The notes beneath the pieces are model-generated. The model was not told where the DNA came from. It ran no database searches and saw only the letters and a list, made by a program, of their open reading frames with translations. From Callaeas wilsoni (Eukaryota; Chordata; Aves; Passeriformes; Callaeidae): DNA of 64,000 nt. The DNA is taken from positions 19,553 to 83,552 of the forward strand of contig VWPU01018901.1 of the NCBI GenBank assembly GCA_013398955.1. Direction: 5' to 3'. Shown piece by piece: positions 25,501 to 40,008 of this stretch; position 1 is the first letter of the stretch, and each line of letters begins with the position of its first letter. Both the position numbers and the translations under genes were made by a program.

Positions 25501-28135
25501 TTAAAATCAGCAAAATCTCATCCTACTAAGCTTTTCAAAAATTTCACATGCTTTCTGAAACATGCCAAAGACCAGTTTAATATTTGGGCCCTGACTGAAG
25601 CTAGATTGAATATGATACAACATTTTTGATTCACTCTTATTATCCTTAGGCCATATCTCTTTGATTTACATATTTCTCTTTCTGTCTGTGAACAGATGAG
25701 CAGTGGTGAATGATCAATTTGCAAACATATTTTATCAGCTTTTTCACATCTGACAATTCTTACTCATAATTCAAGAAAAAGTGTTAAAAATGCAGCAGTT
25801 CTATGGGGTAACCATTACTGGAGACACATAAGCAGATTTGAGTTTGTTTAGCAAAGGTAAGATTAAAAAAGGGAAATGAAAATGCATACAAAGAGAAACA
25901 GAACTAAAATAATCACAGCTAAACTCATCTTTCTCATTAATACACTCCACAAAAGCTCTGTGTACAAGAGGCTTACTGACACCCAGCAGAAGAACTTGGG
26001 AGCAGTTGTGTAGTTCCTCTCTCAAATTTATGATTTTTATCCTACTACACCTCCACAGCATCAGCCATAGAGAATGACGTGGGGATCACATCTACTCATC
26101 CCCAACTCTTGGTACATCCATTCCAGTGATAATCTATTATGACTTTAACCATCAAAGTTACGTGCCTAACTCTAAAATTGATGGGCACTCAAAAGAGTGA
26201 TTCAGTGTACTCTGAAACAGACTTCTCCAGCAGAAGAGACTAACTCATCTGAGGATGTTAATCTCTTCCAACTGACTCGAGATGAAGCTCAGAGGGCTGT
26301 GTTAAGGTAGATAGTCACAGTTAGTTAAGATGATGCCACTCCCCCAACATGGTTATAGCTTGCATAAAATATCCCTCCAAATGAAACGCTACCATTTCTC
26401 CACAGACGCACAGGGATTGTGTGAAAGCCAGACACAGACATAACCTGAAAGGGATATTATGCAGATAATGAAAGCACCTCCATTGCTACAGCTAGTAAAG
26501 AAGAGAAAATATTAGTGCTAAATTAGATGCTTCCGTTTTATTCACAACAATCAAACACTGAATATTGATTCTGTGATCTAGATAGGCACAGTATTTGGAT
26601 TGGAGCACACAGTCTAAGATTGTTCAGACACCTGGGCCATGGCCGATGAAAAGGTTGTGACCACTTTGTAAAGAACAATAAGTGGGCAAGACAACTATAT
26701 ACAAAACAATAAATGGTAATTCACCCCCCAGTGGAAAGCAAGGTTGCTAAGACTCCTGATCCAATTACATAGGGCTACAATTCTTTCCTTTCAGAAGTGC
26801 TTTCAGCCCTTGTAACTAAATTCACTGTTTTCTGGCATTAGACCTGATTGTGATGCCTTTACTCACATAAAACTCAGTGCAAATTGTGTCTAACTTAAAC
26901 TGGCAGCATTAGACCTCATTGGTGTTTTGACTTAGGACTTAATTCTAAGCAGATGACTGCTCACATGTACAGTGGCAGTTGCATTGGTATGACACAAACT
27001 TGTCTACCATTACATCTTAAAGGCTGTGGTTGCCGCTAAATTAAGTCAACAAAAGACAAGTTTATCTTCTTTGCTTCATACTCAGATCAACACTAAAGAT
27101 TGTGATGGTGATCACTGAACATTCCAGTTTGATTAAAAGCAGCTTGCATTTTTCCTTTTACTTTTAGGACTACAAAACCTGAAATCAGTTTTGATAAGAG
27201 ACTAAAATGGGAAATAGCAAAAGCTGACAGATCTTTCATATGGTTTCTTAATGGTCATAAATCTACAGCACTACATCAATGAAAGAAAAACATTAAATTT
27301 TTTAATCTTTATTGAATCTTCTGTCATTAATAATTATCACGTAGCTAGTTTGTACGGTCTAATTTTTTTTTAAATGACAGATTTATTCCAGTTTCAAGTA
27401 GTACTGTATGATATCATTCTCATCATCTTGTACAAACAAGATGTTAAGTTTTTTTTTCTCTAACAAATCCTGAGGGAAGAAATAAAAATACCTTGCATCT
27501 CTTTCTTATTCAAATTCATGACCCCATAAACCATGCCAATCAAAACAGAAGATGTGCTATTTTGGACAACATGGATGCATCCACAAAAGATACTATGCTT
27601 AATGAAACATTGCCTAAAACCGAAACAGGAAAATGCACTTTATGGTAGTCGGAAAATAATGAGAACAAGAGTGGACACATTGACCATAACAATCCTGTCC
27701 TGTTAAATTCATCAAGGCACACAGGCAAAAACCACCCCCATAGTCCTCTGCCTGGTGTGTGGGGCTGCAGCCTGTCCTGTAGAAGCTGTTGAAGTCCAAA
27801 GAGCCATCTGACACATGGTGTATGGGGGCTCCAGTGGGGCACCCACTGAATGCCGTGGTCTCGCCCCCTCCTCTTTTCCAGAGGCTGATGAGGCTGGCAG
27901 TGTCGTGCTTGTCCCAGTGGCTTTACACAACTGTAGATTTCCTTTGAGCTCAGTTCTGGTCACAGCAGTGCCAAACACCTCCAGATTGTCACAACTGAAA
28001 TTATGCTATCGCTGTTGTAAGTTGTTGCTGTCCTTATTGAAACTCTGAACTCCTCCCAGAGTGGGAAGGGAAGCCAGGGTGGGTGAAGGAAAGCACCTTA
28101 AGGACTTCTTCTCCCTCAGCCAAACCCAGGGAGTT

Positions 28136-28192
28136 GTGTTAGGTTAGGCTAGGTTTAGTTTGGTTACATTTGGTTTGGTTTGATTTGGTTTT
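28136..28192. repeat. Degenerate GGTTA/GGTTT-type tract
   Basis: About 57 bp is built from loosely repeated 5-mers such as GGTTA, GGTTT and TTTGG. It looks like a decayed pentanucleotide microsatellite. The register is not the TTAGGG hexamer, so it is not a true interstitial telomere array. It lies in the 31-kb MSRB3 intron, just after a GC-richer patch. Confidence 0.6.
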
Positions 28193-31100
28193 ACTATGAA
28201 ACGAGAAAGCTGACATGAACCAGTGGCTAGACTCTGTGGATGAAAAAGTGGGACCACTCCTCAGTTAAAAAGCCACATTTTTCATCATCTTCCTCTGATT
28301 TCATAGGACATCACATGAACAGAAGAACTTCCCTCCTTCACAAGAAGACAGGTAGGAATTTGTAGTATCTCTCGATTTTAGTATCTCACAGAGACCACTA
28401 ACCTTGCCACCTTGCACTCTGCTCTCTCCTCCTTTCACCTTATCTGTTGTCAAGAAGGCAGAATAAAAAAGTGCTATGAGGAACAAGGGATGCCTGTTCA
28501 CAGGACAGCTGGTGTAGTGGTTTACCCAAAGAAGCATTTAGGAACTACTGAGTCAGCATTTGATTTCCCAGCACAGCCTTAGTCTCTACCCAAATGAAGA
28601 AAGGGCCCCAGCCCAACCTCCTCAGCTTGTTTTTTGCCAGCCAAATAAAAGATAAAATTTTTATTAGTGACCAGAAAAGAGAACATGAAGAATTTTCAGG
28701 TGTGTGGGAATGCATGAATGAAAAGGGAGTGAAAGTACTTAAGAACTTCATGTGAACTTTGCTAAAGGGTGCATTAGAGACTCAACATGAACTTCCAGAA
28801 TAAGCAAGGAATTTACAAGCATATTCAGAGGGAGATAAAGCTTAAAACAAGTACTTTTTAAGGAGGAAAAAAAAATTGTCTTGACAATGCATTAGATTGT
28901 ACCAAATACAGTCTATATTAGCAAACATATTATTAGGATCTCTTCAGTATTTCTGATTTCATCTCCTTTTCCCTTCAAAATCAGTAGTGTTTCCACCACA
29001 ATGGAAAGCACCATAGAACTGATCCATGACAGATCTAGAGCATCTTCAACTCTCAGGGCCTGCACAAGCAACCAGACTGCTCAGAATAGTGCAAGATTCA
29101 AAGTGATTTAATGAACTGGCATTGATCAGTACATTTGGGACATTTAACAACCTCCAGGCCCCACTATGTCAAGTGTATTCACATTTGCAAACATAAGTGG
29201 GTTTTTTTTCAGAAATTAATGCATGCAAGAATGATCCTATGATAAACAGGTTGAAACTGCTTCCCATCTCACTGATAGGAATAGGTCTTCAAGAGCTTTT
29301 GGAAGTTTTACATTCCGTAAGGATTTTATGTCCTATATGCCTGAGTCCTCAGATCGTATTTACATGTCATTTAAACGCTACTATTATTACGTACTGGATT
29401 TTAACAAACAAGTTCAGGCTTTTATCTATAGCCACAGTCATGTGTTCTGCTGCAGAAACATTCAGTTAGGTCAACAAGTTCAATTAGGTGAGAAATTCTG
29501 GACCTGGGAAGACCGTTTTCAGACCATTGTATTTCTTTTGCACAGAACTGAGATCTTGACTCAAATTTTGTGGTGTCAGTGACTGTGCAGGCTGGGTGAA
29601 ATACTCTTAATTCAGTTGAACACGTAAACCATGCTGCCTTTTCTACTGCTTTCCAGGGATTCTTTCTAACAGAGCTTCAGCCTAAAAGGAGACACTTTCT
29701 AAAGGCCACCCATGATGCAATTTATGGTGGAACTTAACTGAGTTCTGAGGTGATCTTAACTGAGAAAGTGTTTCCACTGCTCTAGATCTCGGACATGCTC
29801 AATAGCAGGGGGCAGCTCTTCCCCTGAAAATCCTAACAAAGTAAACAAACCAGAGAGAGAATGTACAGGAGCAAAAAGGCATATGGAAAAAGTATTTTGC
29901 CCAGGGGACAGAGCTCTCAGATATGCTGGGAAATGATACAGGGTCAGCAGATGTGCATACAACACTAAAAATAGGAACCACCTATCCAAATTATGGCCAA
30001 ACCTGGACATCCCAGCTGCCTATATACACCCAATTAGATGACAGTAGTTTCTGTGTCATAAGATGGTTAAGATGCGAAGTGTTCTTGTCTCCTAACAAAT
30101 TCTTGTTTCCTGGCACCCTGCAGTGAGTTAAACAATATCCTGTGTTGCTGTTCTTCAAACCCTCTGCAGAAATATGTACATAATGCACAATGCCTTAACA
30201 CTCCACTTGCAAATTAATTATAGCTTTCAAATTACAAAGCAGACAGGCAATTTTATCTCCAGTTTCATGTTTTAAATGAATAGAGTACTAATAAAGCAAG
30301 GTAGCAAGACATCTGACTTGCACCATACATGGTGTAGGTAAGTTGCATTAGAGCAATGTAACCATCTTGATGAGCCCCAGCTGGGACCAGAAACCTCCCT
30401 GCTTGTCCATTCTTGAGACTTTTCTTGAACATACTCCATTTTTTGCTAATTCAATGGGACAATGGCAAAGTTAATTGTCACAGTTAGTTTGAAATAAGGT
30501 TATTTTGACTAAATGAATTTTCATTTAAAAAGACTGGGAAAACTCATTTTGAAGTTTTTAAGTGTAGGATGATTCAACAGTGTCACCAAAGATCTTATAT
30601 TTTGTTCATTGAACAAGACTGCAATGCAAGCAGCTCTTGAAAAGTAATTAGGTAGCCTTGTTAAGTAAAAAAATGCACAGTTGTTAAGAGGCCTTAGCAA
30701 GACATTTGTATTTATAAAATTCAGCCATCTAGAACAGTAAAGATGTTATAGTGCTCAGTGTTGGTAACTGTAAAGAGCTATTTGCTGACTAACAATAGAC
30801 TAACTCCCTAATAGACCAAACCTATCTGAAGCGGCTATATTAAGATGAATAAAAAATCCTCAGCCAATCTACTTTTACAGTTTATAGTCTAACTCAGTAT
30901 CAGTTTCCAATTCCATGTAATAAACCCATGATTTATATATTATTCATGTCTTCTCAGACTACTTTGCCAAATTGTTTCTTAAAGACAGCCTTTTTTAGCT
31001 ATTTATAAAAAAAATTAAGATTTTATTCAGCAGTTAGAAGGAAGGGTAAAAAATTCTGAATAAGTCTGATGAATTTGCTTATGTTAATAATAATAAAATG

Positions 31101-34100
31101 GAAAACCTAAATATAAATATTTTCATTTCAAGATCAATTTAAACACATTGCAAAATCCTTCTCAGCAAGATCCTCACAGCAAAGCAAGGAAGAAGCAGCA
31201 ATGACTATTAAAGTATACATATGACAAAAAAGTAGAAAATTGTATTTGCCTTTGTTGATATTACATTCCTGGCTCCATGAGCAAGGCCCTTTAACACAGT
31301 TTTTACCACATCCCGACAAGCAGTGCTTCATGCCAGAGTGGCACCGTGAGCCTGTGTGCTAGTGCACAAGGGCAGAGCCATCTTTAAGTAGCTGCCCTAT
31401 TAATAAGTGCACAAAGGAGGGTGGAATATATTGTCAAAAAAACTCAGAAAACTTGACTACCTTCTTTAAAAATACTGGAAAAGCAAGACTGCCTGCATGC
31501 TTACAACATTTTTAATCAGTCCTTCATGAAATAAAACTGTTCTATATGTTGAAATAATGTGACTAACTTTTGCCAAGCTTTACAAGTGATAAAAGAACAG
31601 GCGATAATCAGTTACCACACATCAGCACATAGCTCCCTGGGATGTACCAGTGAGATATCCCAGCCATCCAATACTCCAAGTCACATCACGGCATGGCCCT
31701 GAAACATTCACCAGATGGTTCAGCTTGCGTCTGACTCTAAGTGCTCATCTTGCTGCTGAACAAATAAAACAGGCCATGTTCCCCAGCCATTGCATCCCCA
31801 GCAATCTGCGTGAAGAGTTGTTAATGCCAAGAACAAAATAGCACTGACAAGTAACGACAAGATGATCTGAGCTGCTGTTCTGTTTTTGCAGTAACTGTCT
31901 CCCACCAGCTCTCTGTGCCAGCTCATGCACCTTATCAAGCATCCAAGCTAGTGGTGGCCAGAGAGAAGGAAATAATTCCTCATAGTTGAAAGAGAACCTG
32001 AAGAGGTCATTTACCTCATCCAAAAAGCTCTGGAGCATGCCTGTTCTTCAGTATCTCAGTTTATTTTGCCACTTTTCCCTGTTACAGATTCTGCGAGAGA
32101 TCTTTTAATACTTTTAAATCAAATACTCTGATTGTAGGGTGACTGTTGAACTTGCCAACATGATTTTGTTAAGAACGCCAAATATCACTTCTCCTCCCTG
32201 TTTCTGAAACTACTTAGCCTTCCTAAAAAGAAATTAAGATCTGCTCTAACACAATCTGGGTGGAGAAGCTGACATCAATAAAATTTAGGAATTTATATCT
32301 TAATCTGTATTTAAATCTTTGATGAGTTAAATCAATGTATGTTTTTACTAAGTACCTTGCTTCTTCATCAGCCTAAGGTTTCAGGCAAGTTGCATTTCTT
32401 TTGTGCTTCCCTGGTAGCAAAGGTCAGTAAAAGTTACTCACTTTCAAAATGCCTTTTGGTATTCATTTCTCTCTTACTTGGGCAGAGAGCTCCTTATGCT
32501 CTTAAAAGTTGTGCTGATGACTTTAATACAGTGGGACTGATGACAGGCTAGGGGAAATCAGGGCTGATACAATGAGTTTGGAAAGCCTGTTGCAGAACAT
32601 CTGGAAATGTAGCCAAGAGGAATTTGTGAGAGGAAAACATGTGATCCCCCCCAACCTTATAATTTTGTTCATCTGTTCTCTAGCACCTGTGCTGAATCAT
32701 GTAGCCTTGCAAGTTAGCACGTTGTAGTGGCCACATTAAAGGAAAGATACCAGTAAACACAAGAGGTGAGAAAGGAAAGGATGGGAACGTTGATGGGGAT
32801 ACAGGGGTGGCAGCATTGTGCAGTGCTGAAGACATGGGGATACGCTCATTCTGGTGGAAAATGCAATGTGCAGAGAGGAGAAATGACCTTCAGAGTCACT
32901 GGCTGACACTGTGAGTCCAGACAAGGCAGGCAAAAGAAATTCCACGATCTGTTGGGGGCTCCTTGACTTGCTTTGTGTTTGACTGCTGGGGCAGCAGGAA
33001 TCCAACAAAAGCTCATGTGTAGCTGTCCCTCAGGACAGCTTCTAGGTGCATGGGCAGCTATTATAGCTTAATTCCTGATACTAATTGGAATGTTTCCAAA
33101 GTATTGATGCAAACAGTGACATAAAATCACGTACATTATGTTTACATTTCATTTGATAGGTAGAAGCAGGGAGACAGAAGAACCTGTTTTGGAGATTTGT
33201 CTCTTTTTCAAGAGAAGTGTGAAGCTGGCACAGCAGATGATGGACACAGCTGAAGGCACTGTGTGTCCTTGGGCACTCCTGTTTCTTCAGTGCACAGGTA
33301 TGTTACTACAGCATGGTGCTTCCCTGACTGTCCCTTCTGCGCCCTGTGCTCTCTGACTTTCTACATTCCATGGTCCGAGTGACAGATATACAAAAAAGAC
33401 TCTACTGGAGTCCTTGCATATTGTCCATGAATTTGTCCTTTCTTTTTAACACGGAACAAAACTGAAATTTTTTGCCCGTGATTTCACTGCGAACACTCTA
33501 ACTCGAATATCACGTCTCACCTCTACAGCGACATGCAGGATGCAGCAAATATTACATGAAATGCCCCAACAGAACTCTAGCCCTCCCTGTAGGCAGTAAG
33601 AAATTCACCATCACCATTCCCTGGTGACTAGGGGGCATGCTGAGACAGTTGTTTGCATTTTCTTAGCTTATTTTTGCTATTACCAAGGAGGGATTTAAAG
33701 TGTTCAGCAACAGCTTTTGAGACCTACAGTTTCTTCCTGTTATGGAACAGCACCCTGAAGATCTGTTTTACTCTGAATTAAAACAAGCAAAAATCTATTT
33801 ATCATTCATCAAATGAATTTCATTAATTATTCCAATATAATTCATATATTCTTAAATTCTGAAATTTTCCAACCAAGCACATAGCACAATAAGCATTTTA
33901 GACACTAACAAAATACTGATAATAAGAACAAAATTGTTTCACCTGCGGTTTTTTTTGTGGTTTACTTTGTTCTCTAACAAATTGGGAGTAAAAAATTATT
34001 TTTCCTACAACCTTTTTTGCTTTCAAGTACTCTGTTAGAAAAAAATCTATTTTAAGTACCAGTAGAATTCATCATATTATGACAGAAAAGCAAAATTGTT

Positions 34101-37052
34101 TCATTTTTAAGATCTTCTAACAGCGTGAAGCTAACCCCATGGTCTCTGAGACAGAAATTCTGCCAGCTATAGACTTATAAAGAATCAGCAGAGAAAAAGA
34201 AGTTTCTCAGATGGAACTGTTAGTCATGGTATGAAGCATGTGTGTCCCCTACAGATGTTATAGTTATTTATATGATAAATCCTGATCATCACTGTAGGAA
34301 TTTTGCAGCCTTCTTTTAAGTTAATGCTCAAGCTCCAGTTAATCTTCTTTTGACAATGTTTGTCTAATATTTCAGTGTTGAACAACATTTCCCGGGTTAC
34401 ATTTGCAGTGAGCCTACTGGGTATTTTAAAAGTTATATTTCTGACTTTGTACTTGCTTCAGAAAGACTTCTTTTAATTCTTTAATGCTTCACAAATATTT
34501 CTAGGAAAGACAAGTATAATTAGCATTGATAAATGTTTATTAAGGGCACATCTAGACTTGCAAGTTAACTGGAATTAACACTGGGGTTAATTTAGAGCAA
34601 GTAATAGTTGTAGAACAACTCTCTGGGAAAAAAAATGTATTCTATAATAAAATTACCTCATTCTCACATTCAACACTTGAACCGTTTTGAGTAACATAAG
34701 ATAAATGAGAACAAAGCATGTTTGTTCCAGTTTGTGGGATCATTACTTTACTTAGGAATGACAGTCTAGGGAATTCAAATTAAATGAGGGATGTGAAAAT
34801 ACCTTAAGGTGTCTCCAAGAAACTTGAGGTTGCATAAATACAGACTCAGATGCCAGCAGCCCTTTTTAAACCAACACTACACTGACACTTTTCAAAGGCC
34901 TGTGTAATGCAGAGCATGGTGCTACATGTATGGGGCAGTGCACCCCCCATACAAAAGAAGGGGGTTTTTTACAAGGATGCCATCGCCAATGCATCCTGAG
35001 TGAACACATCCTCTTCACTCAGAGGCAGCAGGAGGTCTGGGATTATTGTCTGATTTGGGAAAGTTACAGCAAATTCTTTGGTGGGAAACAGAACGAGTGA
35101 TATTTTATTTGGGTGGCAGATGTTGAGTTGATGTTGCCAGTATCTTCAGTTCTCCTCTGCTCTTACATATTGGGAACAAAAGAGAAACTCTGAGAGAGTT
35201 TTTGTGCCATCTGATTGTCATGAACAGCTTCTTGGTGGAAGAAATGAGTGCTCTCCCTATAAAGGGAAGGCAGCTGTACCTCTCACAAAGATAAGGGTGT
35301 TTTCAGCCTTGGTGTTGCCTGGTTTTAACATCTACCCTTGGTTGTTAGCCGAAACCTGTGCCGAAAGACATGGCACTGATGAAACCGAGGTGTTAAGCCT
35401 CAGTAATTCTCAGTTCCAAGTATAGTGTTTGGGGCAAAGATTAAAATGGGACCAGGAGCCCACGGCAGAAAGGCCTGGTGACATGTACTGAGCAGGCCCA
35501 CACCACAGCTGCAATAGTGCCAAACTTTTACTGCTACCCTAGGAAAAGCCATGCCCCTGCCTTGCCTGCCAGGGGGAGCGGCAGGCAGAATAGCATACCT
35601 AACAGGAGAACTGCTTCGAAAGAGAGTCAGAAAACTACTTGTAGCTTAAGCCACCAAGCAAATTCAAGCTCTGCAGAGAGCATTTTCCCTTCAACAGAAA
35701 AGCAGACATGTGACATTGTGCTCCGCCCCCTAGTTTTGGTGACTGCACTAAAATAAAGGGGGTAATGTCAGATAATATGTGAAGCTATCCCCCATGCAAT
35801 CTCTCTGTGTTTTGTCAAGATCCAAAAATCAATCTTAGCACAGAGTTTATTCAAGCAGTATTTAAAGCAAGTAAGCTCAAACTCACAGACTAAAATCATA
35901 ATAGGAGCAAGATGATGCAAGTATACAAGATGTAGGCATTGGCTATTTAAATGCTTCCTGCTGTAGATTTCACTCCCATATAGTTCCAAAGATAAAATCT
36001 AATGTGGAAAGAAAAAGCAACGTAATGCCTCACATTTCAAACCCAAATCATGCTGTAACTGGGATAAAAGGAAATGTGCTATTCCATAAACACCCTGATT
36101 AATATATATTGTAAAATTCATAACATTATGAGCAATTATAATCACTGCATTAAGCTAACTATATAGAAGATAACATTGGCCTGAAACCAAAATTGTCATA
36201 ATAATTTCAGGTTTCCTGTTGAAAACAGACTTTTTCATCTTAACAAAAAATGTACTTTGAATTACCTTTTCAGGCAATGGACATTTCACCTAGCTTCAAG
36301 ACAATAGCCTATTCTTAATTTATTATTGTTTAACTTAAAGGAACACCCAGGAATAGTTAACTGAATAAGTAACAGTCTGGTATTAGGATATCTGGTTTTT
36401 CCTCCAGCTGCTCCCGTTTGCTGTCTTGTGTTTTTTGTCTTGTTAGATACACATTAACCTGTTAGATTGACCTTTACTTCCCTCCCAATCCCTACAACAC
36501 ATTACAATTCTTTAAAAAGACATCTTGGGAGACACTGCCTTTAGGTAATCCTCCTCAATTGAGCTCTACAGACTGGTCTGGCATGCATTGTGTACATGCA
36601 TCTGTCACAAAAATTTGATGACAAATCATCTGTTTCCTGACAGATAGGCTGCACTGACTTCAAATTCCCATGAAATGTTTTTGTCCACCAGGAAGAAAAA
36701 CATTGTCCTCTATTGCAGTGATCATTTTCAAACTTCAATCCTCCATTTGCTTTAGTCTGTATTACCATTTATTTGTATTACAATTTTTCTGGATCAGTTA
36801 AAGCCTGTTGCAAGATACATCTTCCCGATCATCTTTTGGGAAAATGTAAAGAGACCGGAACTAATGAAAGGAATGAAAGCAAATGTTTCACAGTAACAAT
36901 GCTGTTTTCAGAGGGTGAGAAATGAAGATCCTTTTTAAGGTTGACCTACCCCAGTTTGTTTAAAACTAAACTGAACTTGAACTGATAAACTACTCTTTTG
37001 AGATTAACCTGAATAGTGTACATTCAGTAAAACACTGTAAATGTAAACATAC

Positions 37053-37081
37053 CTGAATTGGAGTCAAACTTTGTTTCTGAC
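37053..37081 (-). CDS. MSRB3: MSRB3 29-nt microexon
   Basis: This 29-nt exon encodes residues 89-97 (SETKFDSNS) plus one base of Gly98 and completes Lys88 at its 5' end. It links the first zinc CxxC to the substrate-site strand that begins GWPSF in the next exon. Its acceptor is a pyrimidine-rich tract ending TTTTTCAG, and its donor is TTCAG|GTATGT. It matches the human SETKFDSGS segment with one substitution. It is flanked by introns of about 10 and 31 kb. Because 29 is not a multiple of three, skipping it would frameshift the enzyme before the catalytic cysteine, so inclusion must be constitutive for function. It is too short for ordinary ORF detection and was found by matching the frames of the neighbouring exons. 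Confidence 0.95.
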
Positions 37082-39980
37082 CTGAAAAAGAAAATAAAAA
37101 GATCATAAGTTACAAGAACTGCTTTATGCCATAAAAGCCATTTGTCAGACTGATCCCTCCAGCAAATACCATCTTTAACCAGATTGTCTAACTCTGTACA
37201 TTAACATTTAATGCATTCGAAGGCATTTGAACCTAAATAATAACTATTATCTTTAACATTTTACTGTTTTCTACGCTGTAGAGTTACAAAGAAGGTATTT
37301 TAAAAGACAAATAACAAAGTGAAGGAAATAAAATATAAATTTAAACCAGGATTGAATGATATCCTGTGAATCATAGCATACAGTTTTGTATGAAATAAAT
37401 AGTTTTCATTCATTTTCATTTTTAAAAAGTCATTAAGAGGATTTAATTAATTCATGAATGTTTCCAATCTATTTTTGAAGCAGATACCGTTTCATTAATG
37501 TCATATGTATTGTATCCAATGATCTGTACTTAATTGTGCAACATCCTAGGAGGTTTTTGTTTGTGTGTGTCTTCAATTTACTCATTCTGCAAATAGGAGT
37601 AAGTGGTTTGATTTTCTTAAAAGTGGAAAGTGGGGGATGGGAGAGAGGAAGGGAGCCAGACCTAAATTTTAACTTGTTTTAAAGTCTTTGCAAAAAGACA
37701 ATGATGTGTGCATTATGCACCATTAGCTTTGGTCGTGCACTGCAGATTTTTCTCTCTCTAACAAGTAGTGTTTTCTTCTAAGGGCTTAGCACTTAGCAAA
37801 TGAACCCTATAACCTGTATATTTAATAAAAGGAAGAAAAAATTAGCCCTTGTGGGAACATCATGTTTCAGATATCGGTTAACAATACTTGTAAATGTAGA
37901 AGCCTTTGAAGGTCTCAATTCAACTGTGGGAAAACTTAAGTTGGGTAATTACTCAAGATGCTGCTGATGTGCTGTCAAGCAGAATTAACCCTATGACTAG
38001 GGCTATCTACACAATCTGCTACAAGACAGCATTGTCTATATTGAGCTCTCGAACCAATTAACAGGCATGTTCCAATCAGATTTATGTCGCCCACTAACAA
38101 TCAGTTGTACACATGGTCATGGCTGTCACAGCAGGACACAAGGTCTGAGCAGCAGGAGACCTGTTAAAGCATGTTACGTTGGCAGCAAAATGCATTTCCC
38201 CAGAAATTCTAAGGAGGAAGTACAATGTTGGATCCTTTTACATTGCATCAAGGAAGGGATGTATTTTGGGAAGTTACAGTCCTTCTTTTTTCAGAAACAA
38301 GTGACTGACGCTCAAAAACTAATTGCAGATTTATTTTCAACTTTTATTTTCTAAGCTTGTACGTGCCGTTACATGTAGATGTCTTTTACGTGCACTCTAC
38401 ATTTTTATATAACCAGCGTTGTAATTGTATACCAAGTATCTATGCTATAGCAAATAAATATGAAATCAATCATAATTTAAAAAATTAACAGGTTCACACT
38501 ATTACAGTCATCAGAAAGGAAACAATTCTCTTCTCCCATCCTGCTCATTCTGCATCTTCCTCCAGTGCTCACAATATTATGTCTTAAATATAACTCTCGG
38601 GAGATTAAAAGTTGAAAGGGAAAAGACATATCTTCATAATTAATATTTTTAAAGTACCACAGAAAGCACTGAACAAAGAAAGCATGTTGCTGATATGCCT
38701 TCACATATATCAGCACCAGTAACTGCCCAGGGCACTAGCCCATGCTCAGTTTGGCAGTATAATTCAATTGGTATTTACACCAGCAGGATGAAGTCCCCAC
38801 CCTGTGAATTGTGGTAACCTGGGGGAAATTCCACTGAGTTACAAGTAAAGCCACTTAGTCAGTGTTTTATTTACAATATTCTCCTTAAGCTGCTGTATAT
38901 CTGCCTACACAATTCTCTCTTGCTCATTGCTGTATCAGCAACACCTCACTGCCTACATAGTCAGACACAATGTATGAATCTTACCCTTAGCATCTGTTTA
39001 TCTGCATGATCAACTTCTCGTTGCCTAAATTCTAGATACTCCCTATTAGTTGGTCAAACAGAGCTCTTGCTTCTCAGCCTGAATGGCTGTTATGGACATA
39101 TGCACTGCAACTTGTGGCTTCAACAAACTGGCCCAAGGGCCAAGGTGGCAGAGAGTGCATGGGGAGGAGGGTCACAAGGGTCACTGGGCACTGTAATGAG
39201 TACCAAAGCTCCAAACAGTCATAAATTACTGGACAACACATCAGAAAACTGATATGGGGGTGATAATTGAATCGAACTTTGTCTGGCAACAGAAGAATAG
39301 CTATGAAAGAAAACACAACATGGGAGGTAGTACTAGAAGTCATCAAGAGCAGGAGGATCACCTATGTTATGGTCACCATTTCCCCTTGGGAAAAGGATGT
39401 AAAATTTAGGACACAGTATTAGAGAAACTGTTAGAGATCTTAGTAAGGCACAGAAAAAGTGGAGGAAAATAATGAAGCATCTTTGGCATTGTAAATAAGC
39501 AACAAGTGACAGATATGAGAGAAGCGCTCTGCAAGAACACAAAGGCACCTTGGCTACTTGAAGGAATGACAAAGCTTACAGCAATTGTAATGGAAGCAGA
39601 ATTTTTCCCTTCTTCCAGTATTTATATCTGCTTCTCAACAGCACGTTAGACAAAAGTGTCAGAAACTAATTGCACACAGGTGTTAAAAACACTCAACTAA
39701 AATATGGTCATTAAATAGGATAAAATTAAATACTGAAAGTACATTCCAAAGGGATGTTCTGCTACACACAAAAATATTCACTCGGACTCCTTTATACTTG
39801 TAAAACTACATTAGCTAGAAGGAGAAAACTCCTCAGTGCATTGTTTGTTATCATAGTACATACTCTGATATCCAACCTAAGCATCCTACCAGACAAGATG
39901 CACCTTACAGTGCCAGGTCCTGACTGTACAAATTGCCTTTTATTATTTATCACAACAAAGAGAGGAACACCCCGATACCA

Positions 39981-40008
39981 CCCCCCACCCTCCTGCCCCC
40001 ACCCCCCC
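39981..40008 (-). other. Potential G-quadruplex tract in the transcribed strand
   Basis: The plus strand has four C-runs (6, 3, 5 and 7 bases) separated by 1, 5 and 1 bases. On the minus strand, which is the sense of MSRB3 pre-mRNA, this is a canonical four-run G-quadruplex motif. No protein or transcript start is associated with it. Confidence 0.6.

Larger units (their letters stand above)
5962..37052 (-). other. MSRB3: MSRB3 31-kb intron
   Basis: This is the largest visible intron, between the microexon (donor GTATGT) and the GWPSF exon (acceptor TTTTCCAG). It holds a solo LTR at 6627-7001, an A15 run at 12167-12181, a CpG island at about 15894-16560 and a degenerate G/T-rich tract at 28136-28192. 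The rest is AT-rich sequence in which I recognise nothing: 7002-15893, 16561-28135 and 28193-37052 contain only short, unsupported open frames. Several patches of more balanced composition (for example about 9280-9470, 24060-24420 and 27540-28130) could be decayed repeats, but I could not assign them to a family. Confidence 0.85.

Noticed and set aside
28136..28192. Interstitial telomeric repeat
   Set aside because: The units are degenerate 5-mers, not TTAGGG hexamers, and no consistent register is kept.
31745..32038. A possible decayed repeat or coding remnant with a 97-codon minus-strand frame
   Set aside because: There is a faint likeness to a CR1-type 'rule' segment near 31995-32030, but it is too weak to assign.
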